Positions 43,468 through 52,779 of a stretch of 64,000 nucleotides of DNA are shown one piece after another. Within the stretch, counting starts at the first letter, position 1. Every line of letters starts with the position of its first letter. The notes beneath the pieces are model-generated. The model was given only the letters and a program-made list of their open reading frames with translations, ran no database searches and was not told the origin of the DNA. The DNA lies in the NCBI GenBank assembly GCA_934486635.1, contig CAKSPZ010000002.1, positions 124,001 to 188,000 on the forward strand, read 5' to 3'. The stretch comes from an uncultured Eubacteriales bacterium. Lineage in GTDB: Bacteria > Bacillota > Clostridia > Oscillospirales > Acutalibacteraceae. The position numbers were made by a program, and so were the translations under genes.

Positions 43468-44643
43468 TTAAAGTTTACTTAACCGTTCAACTGCTTTTAA
43501 GGTACTTTCCCTATCACCAAAAGCTGTCATTCTAAAGAATCCTTCACCATTTTCCCCAAATCCAGCTCCAGGAGTTCCTACAATGTTAGCATTTTCTAAT
43601 AGATAATCAAAGAAATCCCAAGATGACATATTATTAGGACATTTAAACCAAATATATGGAGAATTTTCGCCTCCGGTAAAATACCAACCTTTATTCTTTA
43701 TAGCTTGTGCAATAATTCTTGCATTTTCCTTATAATAATTTATATTATTAAGTATTTGATTCATTCCTTCTTGTGTGAAAACTGCAGAAGCTCCTTTTTG
43801 AACTATATAAGAGACCCCATTAAACTTAGTAGTTTGTCTTCTGAACCACAATTCATTCAAGGAAACTCCATTGGATACTAAATCCATAGGAACGATAGTA
43901 TAACCGCACCTAACACCAGTAAACCCAGCTATTTTTGAAAAAGAACATAACTCTATAGCACATTTTTTAGCGCCATCAATTTCAAAAATACTTCTTGGCA
44001 AAGATTCATCTGAAATAAAAGCTTCATAAGCAGCATCAAATAAAATTACAGAGCCATTATCAATAGCATAATCAACCCATTTTTTTAACTGTTCATGAGT
44101 ATATACGGCTCCAGTAGGGTTATTAGGTGAACATAAATAAATTATATCAGCCTTTATGTTTTCATCTGGTAACGGTAAAAAATCATTATCTTTATTAGCG
44201 TTAATATATTTAATTTTACGGCCATCCATTATGTTGGTATCCACATATACAGGATAAACCGGGTCAGGAATTAACACAGTATTATCTTTTGAAAAAATAT
44301 CCAATATGTTAGAAATATCACTTTTTGAGCCATCACTTATAAATATTTCATTCATATTAATATCTATATTTCTGTCAGTATAATATTTTTCTACAGATTC
44401 TCTTAAAAAATCATATCCTTGATATGGTCCATAACCCTTAAATGTTTCTTTATATGACATTTCTAAAACTGCTTTTTGCATTTCATCTATGACCGCAGAA
44501 CATAGTGGTAAAGTTACATCCCCTATGCCTAATTTTATTATATCTGCATTTGGATTTGCTTTTGAAAAAGAAGATACTTTATTAGCTACATTAGCAAAAA
44601 GATAATTTTCTTTTAAATTAAGATAATTAGAATTTATTTTCAT
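43468..44643 (-). CDS. dapL: LL-diaminopimelate aminotransferase
   Basis: 391 residues, PLP fold type I. The start KINSNYLNLKENYLFANVA, LGIGDVTLPLCSAVI, the Asn/Pro motif SPNNPTGAVYTHEQL and the PLP Lys in CSFSKIAGFTGVRCG match DapL. It converts tetrahydrodipicolinate to LL-DAP in one step, bypassing the acylated pathways. It lies downstream of dapF and pyrG, so DAP synthesis genes are grouped. Confidence 0.95.
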   Translation of the reverse strand: MKINSNYLNLKENYLFANVANKVSSFSKANPNADIIKLGIGDVTLPLCSAVIDEMQKAVLEMSYKETFKGYGPYQGYDFLRESVEKYYTDRNIDINMNEIFISDGSKSDISNILDIFSKDNTVLIPDPVYPVYVDTNIMDGRKIKYINANKDNDFLPLPDENIKADIIYLCSPNNPTGAVYTHEQLKKWVDYAIDNGSVILFDAAYEAFISDESLPRSIFEIDGAKKCAIELCSFSKIAGFTGVRCGYTIVPMDLVSNGVSLNELWFRRQTTKFNGVSYIVQKGASAVFTQEGMNQILNNINYYKENARIIAQAIKNKGWYFTGGENSPYIWFKCPNNMSSWDFFDYLLENANIVGTPGAGFGENGEGFFRMTAFGDRESTLKAVERLSKL

Positions 44644-44675
44644 AAAGAAATAACCGTCCCTTCAAAATATAATAA

Positions 44676-46274
44676 TTATTTATTCTTTAAAGAAGCTTTT
44701 ATAAACTCTCTAAATAAAGGATGTGCATGGTTTGGTCTACTTTTAAATTCCGGATGATATTGTACACCTATAAAGAAATCATTAGAAGGTATTTCTATTG
44801 CTTCTACGAGCAACCCATTTGGTGATGTACCGGAAAATACTATTCCATTCTCTTCAAAAATTTCTCTATATTCATTATTAAATTCATATCTATGTCTGTG
44901 ACGTTCATTTATTTCATCTTTTCCATAAGCTCTTTGCATTATGGTATTTGGTTTTATTTTACATGGATATGCTCCTAAACGCATAGTTCCGCCCTTAGGT
45001 AAATTACCTTGTTGATCTTTCATTAAGTCTATTATAGAACAATCTCCATCAGGTTTAAATTCGCTTGAATTTGCATCCTTTAATCCCAATACATTTCTTG
45101 CAAATTCCATAGCTGCAGTTTGCATTCCCAAACAAATTCCAAGGAACGGTACATTATTTTCCCTAGCATATTTTATCGCACTGATTTTTCCATCAATACC
45201 TCTATCTCCAAATCCTCCCGGAACCAATATGCCGTCACAATCACTCAATAAATCTTTAGCACTAAATTCGGTAACTAATTCTGCATCTATCCATTTAATT
45301 TCTACTTCCGCGCCATTTTCGAATCCACCATGACTTAGAGCTTCTGCTACAGATAAGTATGCATCATGCAATGCAACATATTTACCTACCAAAGCAATTT
45401 TAACTTTTTTATCTCTTGCATTTATTCTGTCAACCATTGATAACCATTCAGACATGTCACCCGGTGTACAATCAAGCCCTAATTCCCTACATACAATAGC
45501 CGAAAAATTACTTTCTTCAAGCATTAATGGCGCTTGATATAAGGATGGAACAGTCATATTTTCAATAACGCAATCTGGTTTTACATTACAGAATAGAGAA
45601 ATTTTTTGTCTTATGCTTGCACTTATCGGTTCATCACATCTTGTTACAATAATATCAGGATTAATTCCTAATGAACGAAGTTCTTTAACAGAATGTTGAG
45701 TTGGTTTAGATTTATGTTCACCTGAACTTTTTATGTATGGTACAAGAGTTACATGAATAAATAAACAATTTTCTCTGCCAACTTCAAGAGAAACTTGACG
45801 AATAGCTTCTAAAAATGGTTGACTTTCTATGTCCCCAGTTGTTCCTCCTATTTCCGTTAGCACTACATCAGCTTTAGACTTTTCGCCTACAGAATAAATA
45901 AAGTTTTTTATTTCATTAGTGATATGTGGTATAACCTGTACAGTTTCACCCAAATATTCACCATTTCTTTCTTTAGTTAAAACATTCCAATATACTTTGC
46001 CTGTTGTAAGATTTGAAAATTTATTTAATTCCTCATCAATAAATCTCTCATAATGTCCTAAATCAAGGTCTGTTTCTGCACCATCTTCAGTTACAAAAAC
46101 TTCTCCGTGCTGATAAGGACTCATTGTGCCCGGGTCAACATTTATATATGGGTCCAATTTTTGTGCTGCTATTTTTAATCCTTTTGATTTTAATAATCTT
46201 CCTAAGGAAGCTGCTGTAATTCCTTTACCTAATCCCGATACAACGCCACCGGTAACGAAAATATATTTTGTCAT
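44676..46274 (-). CDS. pyrG: CTP synthase
   Basis: 532 residues. N-terminal synthetase with TGGVVSGLGKGI, DPGTMSPYQHGEVFV and GHYERF; C-terminal glutaminase with the nucleophile elbow LGICLGMQ and His/Glu in QYHPEF. It makes CTP from UTP. It overlaps the dapF end by 4 bases. I see no PyrG-type pyrimidine attenuator upstream, since dapF is in between. Confidence 0.97.
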   Translation of the reverse strand: MTKYIFVTGGVVSGLGKGITAASLGRLLKSKGLKIAAQKLDPYINVDPGTMSPYQHGEVFVTEDGAETDLDLGHYERFIDEELNKFSNLTTGKVYWNVLTKERNGEYLGETVQVIPHITNEIKNFIYSVGEKSKADVVLTEIGGTTGDIESQPFLEAIRQVSLEVGRENCLFIHVTLVPYIKSSGEHKSKPTQHSVKELRSLGINPDIIVTRCDEPISASIRQKISLFCNVKPDCVIENMTVPSLYQAPLMLEESNFSAIVCRELGLDCTPGDMSEWLSMVDRINARDKKVKIALVGKYVALHDAYLSVAEALSHGGFENGAEVEIKWIDAELVTEFSAKDLLSDCDGILVPGGFGDRGIDGKISAIKYARENNVPFLGICLGMQTAAMEFARNVLGLKDANSSEFKPDGDCSIIDLMKDQQGNLPKGGTMRLGAYPCKIKPNTIMQRAYGKDEINERHRHRYEFNNEYREIFEENGIVFSGTSPNGLLVEAIEIPSNDFFIGVQYHPEFKSRPNHAHPLFREFIKASLKNK

Positions 46275-47110
46275 ATTTCAACTACTCCTTCAAAAACTTT
46301 TTCTGCACTGCCAGTCATATAGACAGCTTCATCTGTATATTTTATATTTAATACTCCGCCTTTTAAATAAACGGTAATTTCTTCATCTTTAGGGCAAATT
46401 TTATTAACAACCGCAGCAGCTGCCACTGCCGAAGCTCCTGTGCCACAAGCAAATGTTTCTCCGCTACCGCGTTCCCATACTCTCATTTTAACTGTTTTTT
46501 TATCTATAACCTCAACAAATTCCGTATTAACCTTTTCAGGAAATAATTCATTATTTTCAAAATCAGGACCAATTTTTTCAAGGTCAATAGAATCGATATT
46601 ATCACAAAAAACAACACAATGAGGATTTCCCATTGATACACAAGTAATGTTATATTTTTTTCCACCAACAACGGTTTCTTTGTTAATAACTTTTTCCATA
46701 TTTAAATTAACAGGAATTTCACGTGATAAGAAGTTAGCCTTACCCATATTCACTGTTAAAAGTTTTGCTTCATCATTTTTAGAAACAACCTTAATTTTTT
46801 TAATTCCACTTAATGTTTCAATAGTAATTTCACTTTTTTTTGTAATACCATTATCATATAAATATTTAGCTACACAGCGAATTCCATTTCCACACATTTT
46901 ACCTTCGCTTCCATCATTGTTAAACATTCGCATTTTTGCATCTGCAACATCTGATGGACAAATAAGAATAATGCCATCTCCACCAATCCCGTAATGCCTG
47001 TCAGAAAGTTTTACACTTAAAGACTCAGGGTCACTTATGGTCTGCTCGAAGCAATTAAAGTAAATGTAATCATTCCCGCAACCATGCATCTTTGTAAATC
47101 TCAGCTTCAC
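46271..47110 (-). CDS. dapF: Diaminopimelate epimerase
   Basis: 279 residues. The two catalytic Cys are in MCGNGIRCVAKY and ACGTGASAVAA, with the N-terminal FTKMHGCGNDYIYFN. It interconverts LL- and meso-DAP. GTG start eight bases after AAGGGGCG. First gene of dapF-pyrG-dapL. Confidence 0.96.
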   Translation of the reverse strand: MKLRFTKMHGCGNDYIYFNCFEQTISDPESLSVKLSDRHYGIGGDGIILICPSDVADAKMRMFNNDGSEGKMCGNGIRCVAKYLYDNGITKKSEITIETLSGIKKIKVVSKNDEAKLLTVNMGKANFLSREIPVNLNMEKVINKETVVGGKKYNITCVSMGNPHCVVFCDNIDSIDLEKIGPDFENNELFPEKVNTEFVEVIDKKTVKMRVWERGSGETFACGTGASAVAAAAVVNKICPKDEEITVYLKGGVLNIKYTDEAVYMTGSAEKVFEGVVEI

Positions 47111-47190
47111 TTCATCGCCCCTTTTTTCTTTTAAATAATTATTATTTTTTCAAATAAAACCTTTTATTCATAAATATAATACAAATCATT

Positions 47191-47219
47191 ATTATAACTT
47201 AAAATTCTTTTTTTTTCAA
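47191..47219 (-). promoter_or_regulatory. Promoter of dapF-pyrG-dapL
   Basis: Minus strand TTGAAA (47214-47219), 17-bp spacer, TATAAT (47191-47196). Confidence 0.65.
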
Positions 47220-47270
47220 GAGATTTAATTTTTACTTTTAAAAAATATTCATTTGTTTTTTATATTTTAA

Positions 47271-47299
47271 TTGACTTTTCATTGTACATATTGTATAAT
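47271..47299 (+). promoter_or_regulatory. Promoter of the DEAD-box helicase gene
   Basis: TTGACT (47271-47276), 17-bp spacer, TATAAT (47294-47299). The transcript would start near 47306 and has a leader of about 125 bases. The gap 47111-47430 holds the two divergent promoters and the attenuator below. Confidence 0.75.
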
Positions 47300-47307
47300 A
47301 TAAAAAT

Positions 47308-47379
47308 ATGTTTGTCGATCGTTATTTCACTTTAAGCTTTAGGAGGATTGATATCCTCTTTTTTTTATGCATTCTTTGA
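47308..47379 (+). promoter_or_regulatory. Leader peptide frame and attenuator ahead of the helicase gene
   Basis: A hairpin with stem GAGGAT/ATCCTC (47343-47358, loop TGAT) is followed by eight T, an intrinsic terminator inside the leader. It also buries an AGGAGG. A 23-codon frame (ATG 47308, stop 47377-47379) begins within a few bases of the predicted transcript start and runs through the hairpin, so leaderless translation could disrupt it. Confidence 0.55.
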
Positions 47380-47430
47380 ATTTTCGTATATTACGGCAAA
47401 TTTAAATAAATTTCTAGAAAGAGGAACAAA

Positions 47431-49110
47431 ATGGAAAATTTAATGTTTAAAAATCTTAATCTCTCTGACGAGATAATAAAAGCTATAGAAGATATGGGCT
47501 TTGAAAATGCTACTGAAATACAATACAAAGCCATTCCTTTAATAAAAGAAGGCCTAGATGTCATAGGTAAATCTCAAACTGGTACCGGAAAAACTGTGGC
47601 ATTTGGTATTCCTTGTATTGAAAGTATAGATACTTCAATAAAAAAAAGTGTTCAAGTTTTAATTCTCTGTCCCACACGTGAATTGGCTGTTCAAGCTTGT
47701 GAGGAAATTAATAAACTTGCTAAATATATATCAGGTATAAAAACTGCTGATATCTATGGTGGTGCTCCTATTGAACGTCAAATATCTAAACTTAAATCTG
47801 CTAATATCGTAGTAGGAACTCCGGGACGTGTTATGGACCATATGAGACGTCGCACTTTAAAACTTGATAATCTTAAAATGATAGTCCTGGATGAAGCTGA
47901 TGAAATGTTAAGCATGGGTTTTCGTGAAGATATTGAAACTATTTTATTATCTACTCCCCAAGACCGCCAAACTATACTATTTTCTGCTACTATGCCTCCT
48001 GAAATATTATCTCTTACGAAAAAATTCCAGAAAAACCCTCAAATGGTTGAAGTTAACCGTAAACAAGTTACAGTTTCTAATATATCTCAGTGCTATTACA
48101 ATGTACCTATGGGTCGTAAAATGGACGCTTTAAATCTTTTATTAAAGTTTTATAATCCTAAACTTTCAATGATTTTTTGCAATACTAAAAAAATGGTTGA
48201 TGATATCACCGAATATTTAACCAAACATAACTTCTCAGCACAAGGTCTTCATGGTGATATGAAACAATCTCAACGTACTAAAGTTATGAACTCCTTTAAA
48301 TCAGGCAAAACTAATATCTTAGTAGCTACCGACGTTGCTGCTAGAGGTATTGACGTAAATAATATAGACTATGTAATTAATTACGATATTCCGCAAAATA
48401 CAGAATATTATGTGCATAGAATTGGTCGTACCGGTCGTGCAGGTAAATCCGGAAAAGCTATCACTATTTGCAGTGGTCGCCATCAAGCTGAAATCATGTC
48501 ACGTCTTGCTCGTCTTGTAAAAGCTGAAATTACTGCCGAGGAAATGCCAAGTATTGATATTATTTTATCTAAACGTTATGAAATGGAATTATCTGAAATA
48601 AAAAATAATATATCAAACAATGTAAATGATAAATATTTACATATGGCAGATGTTTTACTCTGTGAAGGATATGCTCCTGAAAAAATTATCGCCTCTTTAT
48701 TACAATTACATTTTGGAGCTTTTGACTTAAATATTGATGAAGTAAAATCAATTAAAAATTCATCTAAATCCAAGTCTGTTTCTTACAAAAAAATTGTTAT
48801 AAATATAGGTCGTGCTAAACGTGTTGCTCCTAATCATATAGTCGGGGCTATTACTGAAAGTACTGTTTTGTCCGGAAAAGATATTGGTAAAATTGAAATA
48901 TTTGATGATAAAACAATAGTTTCTGTACCAGAATATGCACTTGATGATACTATCGCTCAAATGAAAGATTGCAAAATTTGTGGTACTCCTACTGTCACAA
49001 AGGTTTATAAAGCAAAAAGTCCTTTTGAATCTAAATCATCTAAAAGTAGACGAAATCATTCCAGACAAAAACGTAATTTTTCTGGTTCATCTAAAAGAAA
49101 TCATAAATAA
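47431..49110 (+). CDS. DEAD-box ATP-dependent RNA helicase
   Basis: 559 residues: Q motif and SQTGTGKT, PTRELAVQ, GTPGRVMDH, DEADEML, SAT, then ATDVAARGID and HRIGRTGRAG; a DbpA-type RNA-binding domain (VVINIGRAKRVAPNHIVGAI) near 455-530; and a basic tail rich in Lys, Arg and Ser. This layout fits CshA/DbpA-like helicases in ribosome assembly or mRNA decay. GAGGAAC precedes the ATG. The leader attenuator suggests control by cold or by the helicase itself. Confidence 0.95.
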   Translation: MENLMFKNLNLSDEIIKAIEDMGFENATEIQYKAIPLIKEGLDVIGKSQTGTGKTVAFGIPCIESIDTSIKKSVQVLILCPTRELAVQACEEINKLAKYISGIKTADIYGGAPIERQISKLKSANIVVGTPGRVMDHMRRRTLKLDNLKMIVLDEADEMLSMGFREDIETILLSTPQDRQTILFSATMPPEILSLTKKFQKNPQMVEVNRKQVTVSNISQCYYNVPMGRKMDALNLLLKFYNPKLSMIFCNTKKMVDDITEYLTKHNFSAQGLHGDMKQSQRTKVMNSFKSGKTNILVATDVAARGIDVNNIDYVINYDIPQNTEYYVHRIGRTGRAGKSGKAITICSGRHQAEIMSRLARLVKAEITAEEMPSIDIILSKRYEMELSEIKNNISNNVNDKYLHMADVLLCEGYAPEKIIASLLQLHFGAFDLNIDEVKSIKNSSKSKSVSYKKIVINIGRAKRVAPNHIVGAITESTVLSGKDIGKIEIFDDKTIVSVPEYALDDTIAQMKDCKICGTPTVTKVYKAKSPFESKSSKSRRNHSRQKRNFSGSSKRNHK

Positions 49111-49114
49111 AACA

Positions 49115-49162
49115 AACGTGGGCCGAGAGTTGAATATGATGTCTCAACTCTCGGCCCACGTT
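49115..49162 (+). terminator. GC-rich hairpin after the helicase gene
   Basis: Perfect 19-bp stem AACGTGGGCCGAGAGTTGA (49115-49133) / 49144-49162, loop of 10 bases, directly after the helicase stop; no T-run. Confidence 0.65.
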
Positions 49163-49165
49163 ACT

Positions 49166-49196
49166 GTAACACACTTTAATAATTAAAGTGTGTTAC
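49166..49196 (+). repeat. Second hairpin after the helicase gene
   Basis: Perfect 15-bp arms GTAACACACTTTAAT / ATTAAAGTGTGTTAC with a single central base, three bases after the first hairpin. Confidence 0.7.
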
Positions 49197-49224
49197 CTAT
49201 GTCTTTTAAAAATAGCTTTATTAA

Positions 49225-49344
49225 CTCAAATGCAAAAATGAAAAATTGCATACTAATTCATTTAAGCCTACCCTCAAAGGTCAACTTAGCGCTAGCAATC
49301 ACAAGGAACCTAAAAATGATAACGCGAAAAATAAATCTAAATAA
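49225..49344 (+). pseudogene. Possible 3' remnant of a Lys/Asn-rich protein gene
   Basis: A start-less reading frame between two stops, 39 codons, reads like a hydrophilic C-terminal tail (CKNEKLHTNSFKPTLKGQL then SASNHKEPKNDNAKNKSK). No SD or start is present. It could be chance in A-rich DNA. Confidence 0.25.
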
Positions 49345-49345
49345 A

Positions 49346-49375
49346 AAAAATCAGCCGCGAACATATTCGCGGCTT
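49346..49375 (-). terminator. Terminator of tRNA-Leu
   Basis: 9-bp stem AGCCGCGAA (49353-49361) / TTCGCGGCT (49366-49374). On the minus strand it is followed by a run of T. Confidence 0.8.
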
Positions 49376-49380
49376 TCTAT

Positions 49381-49467
49381 TGGTGCTGGTGGCCGGACTT
49401 GAACCGGCACGGTATCGCTACCGAGGGATTTTAAGTCCCTTGTGTCTGCCTATTCCACCACACCAGC
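49381..49467 (-). tRNA. tRNA-Leu (TAA)
   Basis: 87 bases including encoded CCA. Acceptor GCTGGTG/CACCAGC, anticodon stem GGGA/TCCC with loop CTTAAAA (anticodon TAA), a long variable arm typical of Leu, and T-loop GGTTCAAGTCC. Confidence 0.95.
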
Positions 49468-49539
49468 ACATCAACAGGATTTATTGTATCACATCATAAA
49501 AATAAAATCAAGACTTTTTTTAATAATATTATAATTTTT

Positions 49540-50496
49540 TTACATATCTTTTAAAAATGCAGCTCCAATTATTCCTGCATCATTTCCCAATTCAGCTGTA
49601 GTGATTTTAGTTTGTCGTTTTGCGTTTTTACTATACCTTTCTTTTTCTATATAATTACGTATAGGATTTAATAACCAATCTCCTTCTTTGCATACTCCCC
49701 CACCTATGCAAATAATTTCAGGCTGAAATATATTTATTACATTAACTAACCCCAATGACAAATACTTGCAATATTCATCAACTATCTTTTTACCTAATTT
49801 ATCTTCTTGTTTCATTGCAATAAATGCCGTTCTCGCACTTACTTTATCTATATCGTTATCTATAATGTCCCAAATAATTGTATCATTTCTATCTGTACCA
49901 ATTAGCGCTTGTTTTGTTGTTAAAATTAATCCCCTTGCAGAAGCATATTGTTCAAAACAACCTGAACGACCACAAGTACATTCTCTACCATCCGGACAAA
50001 TTACCATATGACCTATTTCCGCTCCATTATAATTTATTCCATTATATATTTTTCCATCCAAGATTATTCCACTGCCAATTCCTGTTCCAATAGTGATAAT
50101 TACTGCTGATTTTGAGCCTTTTGCAGCTCCTGCTATATATTCACCAAATGCTGCAACATTCGCATCATTTTCTATAAAAACTTCTTTATTTAATTTTTCT
50201 TCCATCATTTTTTTTAGTTCCCAATTCTGGAACAATAAATTATTTGCAAACTCTACAATTCCGTTTTCTTTATTTACAGCACCAGGACTTCCTATCCCTA
50301 CAAATGGAATTTCATCTGATGATACTCCAGATTCCTCTAAAATTTCATTCATGAGTTTTACCATATCATCACAAATTTCTGCTTCAGGCCTTGGAATTTG
50401 TGTTTTGCATCTTTTTTTTAATATAACATTATAGTTTTCATCTACAATTCCTGCTGATATATTAGTTCCACCTAAATCTATACCAAAATAATACAT
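49540..50496 (-). CDS. ROK-family sugar kinase (probable glucokinase)
   Basis: 318 residues: N-terminal ATP motif GIDLGGTNISAGIVD, catalytic Asp in IENDANVAAFGEY, and the ROK zinc signature GHMVICPDGRECTCGRSGCFEQYAS. The length and motifs fit glucokinase, though other ROK hexokinases are not excluded. GAGGAG precedes the ATG. It is not a repressor, since no N-terminal winged helix is present. Confidence 0.9.
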   Translation of the reverse strand: MYYFGIDLGGTNISAGIVDENYNVILKKRCKTQIPRPEAEICDDMVKLMNEILEESGVSSDEIPFVGIGSPGAVNKENGIVEFANNLLFQNWELKKMMEEKLNKEVFIENDANVAAFGEYIAGAAKGSKSAVIITIGTGIGSGIILDGKIYNGINYNGAEIGHMVICPDGRECTCGRSGCFEQYASARGLILTTKQALIGTDRNDTIIWDIIDNDIDKVSARTAFIAMKQEDKLGKKIVDEYCKYLSLGLVNVINIFQPEIICIGGGVCKEGDWLLNPIRNYIEKERYSKNAKRQTKITTAELGNDAGIIGAAFLKDM

Positions 50497-50590
50497 ATGT
50501 ATACTCCTCTTTATTAAATACTTTTATTATATATATGTTATATGATAAAATATAAATAAAATATAAATTATCGAAAGGTTTTTAAATCAA

Positions 50591-51307
50591 ATGAATCAAT
50601 TTTTAAGAACAGAAATGATTTTAGGTTCAGATAATGTGAACAAATTAAAAAGTAAAACAGTAGCTATCTTTGGACTCGGAGGCGTCGGGTCCTATGTAAC
50701 AGAAACTTTAGCTAGAGTCGGTATTGGTAACTTTATATTAATTGATAATGATATTATTGATATAACAAATATAAATCGACAAATCTTTGCACTTCATAGT
50801 ACAATTGGTCAAGATAAAGTCACTGTAGCTAAAAATCGAATCTTAGATATAAATCCCTCCGCTAATGTTCTTACTCATAAGATATTTTACTTAAAAGAAC
50901 ACAACAATATTATTGACAACTGTGATTATGTTATAGATGCTATTGATTCTGTTACATCTAAATTAGATCTAGCACAAGAATGCAACAATAAAAAAATACC
51001 CATCATTAGCTCTATGGGAACAGGAAACAAATTAAACCCAACTTTATTTGAAGTTTCAGACATATTTAAAACAAGTGTATGCCCATTATGCCGTGTTATG
51101 AGACACGAACTAAAAAAGCGGAATGTTCCATCATTAAAAGTAGTTTACTCTAAAGAAGTTCCCATCACACCAAATAAAAACAAAGATATAGACCCACATA
51201 CTATAACACAAAATAAACGCCAAACTCCAGGTAGTGTATCTTTTGTTCCGTCTGCTGCCGGAGTTATCATTTCTAGTGAAGTCGTAAAAGACCTTTTATC
51301 ACTATAA
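50591..51307 (+). CDS. tcdA: tRNA threonylcarbamoyladenosine dehydratase (TcdA-like)
   Basis: 238 residues, E1/ThiF fold. ATP motif FGLGGVGSYVTETLARVG, Arg-finger region NINRQIFA, SSMGTGNKLNP and C-terminal CPLCRVMRHELKKRNVP fit the CsdL/TcdA family, which cyclises t6A37 to ct6A in tRNA. Start ATG 12 bases after GAAAGG. Monocistronic, divergent from the ROK gene. Confidence 0.9.
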   Translation: MNQFLRTEMILGSDNVNKLKSKTVAIFGLGGVGSYVTETLARVGIGNFILIDNDIIDITNINRQIFALHSTIGQDKVTVAKNRILDINPSANVLTHKIFYLKEHNNIIDNCDYVIDAIDSVTSKLDLAQECNNKKIPIISSMGTGNKLNPTLFEVSDIFKTSVCPLCRVMRHELKKRNVPSLKVVYSKEVPITPNKNKDIDPHTITQNKRQTPGSVSFVPSAAGVIISSEVVKDLLSL

Positions 51308-51369
51308 ATTATTATACTTTACAATATTTGAGATAATAAATAAAAAAATGTTTTTTATTTATAAAATTG

Positions 51370-51404
51370 TAAAATGTGCTACATACGCAGCACATTTTAT
51401 TTTT
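51370..51404. terminator. Terminator between tcdA and the HgdB-like gene
   Basis: 11-bp stem TAAAATGTGCT (51370-51380) / AGCACATTTTA (51389-51399), 8-base loop, then a T-run. The convergent genes can share it. Confidence 0.75.
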
Positions 51405-51429
51405 ATATCATTTATTAATCTTGTTATTG

Positions 51430-52767
51430 TTATGAAACAAAGGATTTTTCTAAAATTTCTGCAGATTTTTTATTATATTGTTTACAATTATCTGTACTTT
51501 TATTATTAATGTTTTCTTTTGCAATTGATAACATTAATTTTATTCTATTTTCCTGATTAACCTTAGGTGAACCCGGGTCATAGTCTATTGCTACAATATT
51601 TGCATTGGGTTGTTTTTCTTTTATTTTTCTTATCATACCTTTACCACAAATATGATTTGGTAAACAACCAAAAGGTTGTGTACATACTATATTTTCATAT
51701 CCGGACTCTGCAAGCTCTAACATTTCAGCTGTTAAAAACCAACCTTCTCCCATTTTGCTACCATAACCTATTATTCCGTCTACAAGTGATTTTGTATGTT
51801 TATATGTGGACGGTGCTACAAAACAACTATTTCTTTTGACCGCATTAATTAAAATAGTTTCTATTTTTTCAAGATAATCCATCAAAGCTTTAACGACTGT
51901 AGCTTTTATTTTGCTACCTCCATAAAGTTTTATATCTTCAAGCCTGTTATCCACCTTAAAAAACAAAAATCCCAATATTCCCGGAACACAAACTTCACAA
52001 TCTTGTGAAGCTAAAAATTTTTCAAGTTCATTATTTCCAAGGCTAGAGTATTTTACGTATATTTCTCCTACTATACCAACCTTTACCTTTGGACTACGAT
52101 TAGTTTTTATTTTTGCAAACTCATCAGATATCGCATTCATATTTTCTGTAAATTGTTTTATACTTATACCTTTGCCTCGGTTTAATTGGTCTGTTAAAAT
52201 ATTCGTCCATTTTTCAACAAGATTGTTACTTTCACCTTTAGTTATTTCATATGGTTTGATTTGATTATTTAGTAACATTAATATGTCACCATAAACAAGA
52301 GCTCCTATCATACGCCTCAACATATTAAAGCTGAGTTTAAAACCACTATTTCTTTCAAGACCGGATAAATTAAGTGATATAACCGGAACTTTTTCAAATC
52401 CTGCTTTTTTTAGTGCTTTTCTTAAAAGATGAATATAATTTGAAGCCCTACAACCTCCACCTGTTTGAGTTATCATAAGTGCTGTCTTATCAAGATTATA
52501 CTTTCCGCTTTTTAAAGCATTTATAAATTGACCTATAACTAAAAGTGCCGGATAACAAGTATCATTATGTACATATTTTAAACCTTCTTGAGCTATTTCA
52601 GGACCAGTGCTGTTTAAAAGTTCTGTATCATACCCATAATGCTCCAACGTGTTTTGGACAAGCTTAAAATGAATTGGTAACATCATTGGCAGTAAAATCT
52701 TATACTCTTTTTTCATTTCTTTAGTAAAAAGAAGCCTTCCGTCTTTACTATATTTAAGTTTTGCCAT
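51430..52767 (-). CDS. 2-hydroxyacyl-CoA dehydratase-like (HgdB/BcrC-type, COG3581) protein
   Basis: 445 residues with Cys-containing segments VHNDTCYPALLVIGQFINAL, TQTGGGCRASNYIHLLRKAL and QPFGCLPNHICGKGMI, consistent with an Fe-S cluster protein of the dehydratase-subunit superfamily. It follows the large activase by 12 bases. In many clostridia the equivalent region is part of one protein of about 1400 residues, so the pair looks like a split form. Substrate unknown; there is no CoA-transferase gene nearby to support a fermentation role. Confidence 0.82.
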   Translation of the reverse strand: MAKLKYSKDGRLLFTKEMKKEYKILLPMMLPIHFKLVQNTLEHYGYDTELLNSTGPEIAQEGLKYVHNDTCYPALLVIGQFINALKSGKYNLDKTALMITQTGGGCRASNYIHLLRKALKKAGFEKVPVISLNLSGLERNSGFKLSFNMLRRMIGALVYGDILMLLNNQIKPYEITKGESNNLVEKWTNILTDQLNRGKGISIKQFTENMNAISDEFAKIKTNRSPKVKVGIVGEIYVKYSSLGNNELEKFLASQDCEVCVPGILGFLFFKVDNRLEDIKLYGGSKIKATVVKALMDYLEKIETILINAVKRNSCFVAPSTYKHTKSLVDGIIGYGSKMGEGWFLTAEMLELAESGYENIVCTQPFGCLPNHICGKGMIRKIKEKQPNANIVAIDYDPGSPKVNQENRIKLMLSIAKENINNKSTDNCKQYNKKSAEILEKSFVS

Positions 52768-52779
52768 AATATCTACCCC

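Noticed and set aside
49190..49402. 70-residue frame running into tRNA-Leu
   Set aside because: It ends inside the complement of the tRNA, has no family features, and a different frame in the same stretch looks more protein-like.
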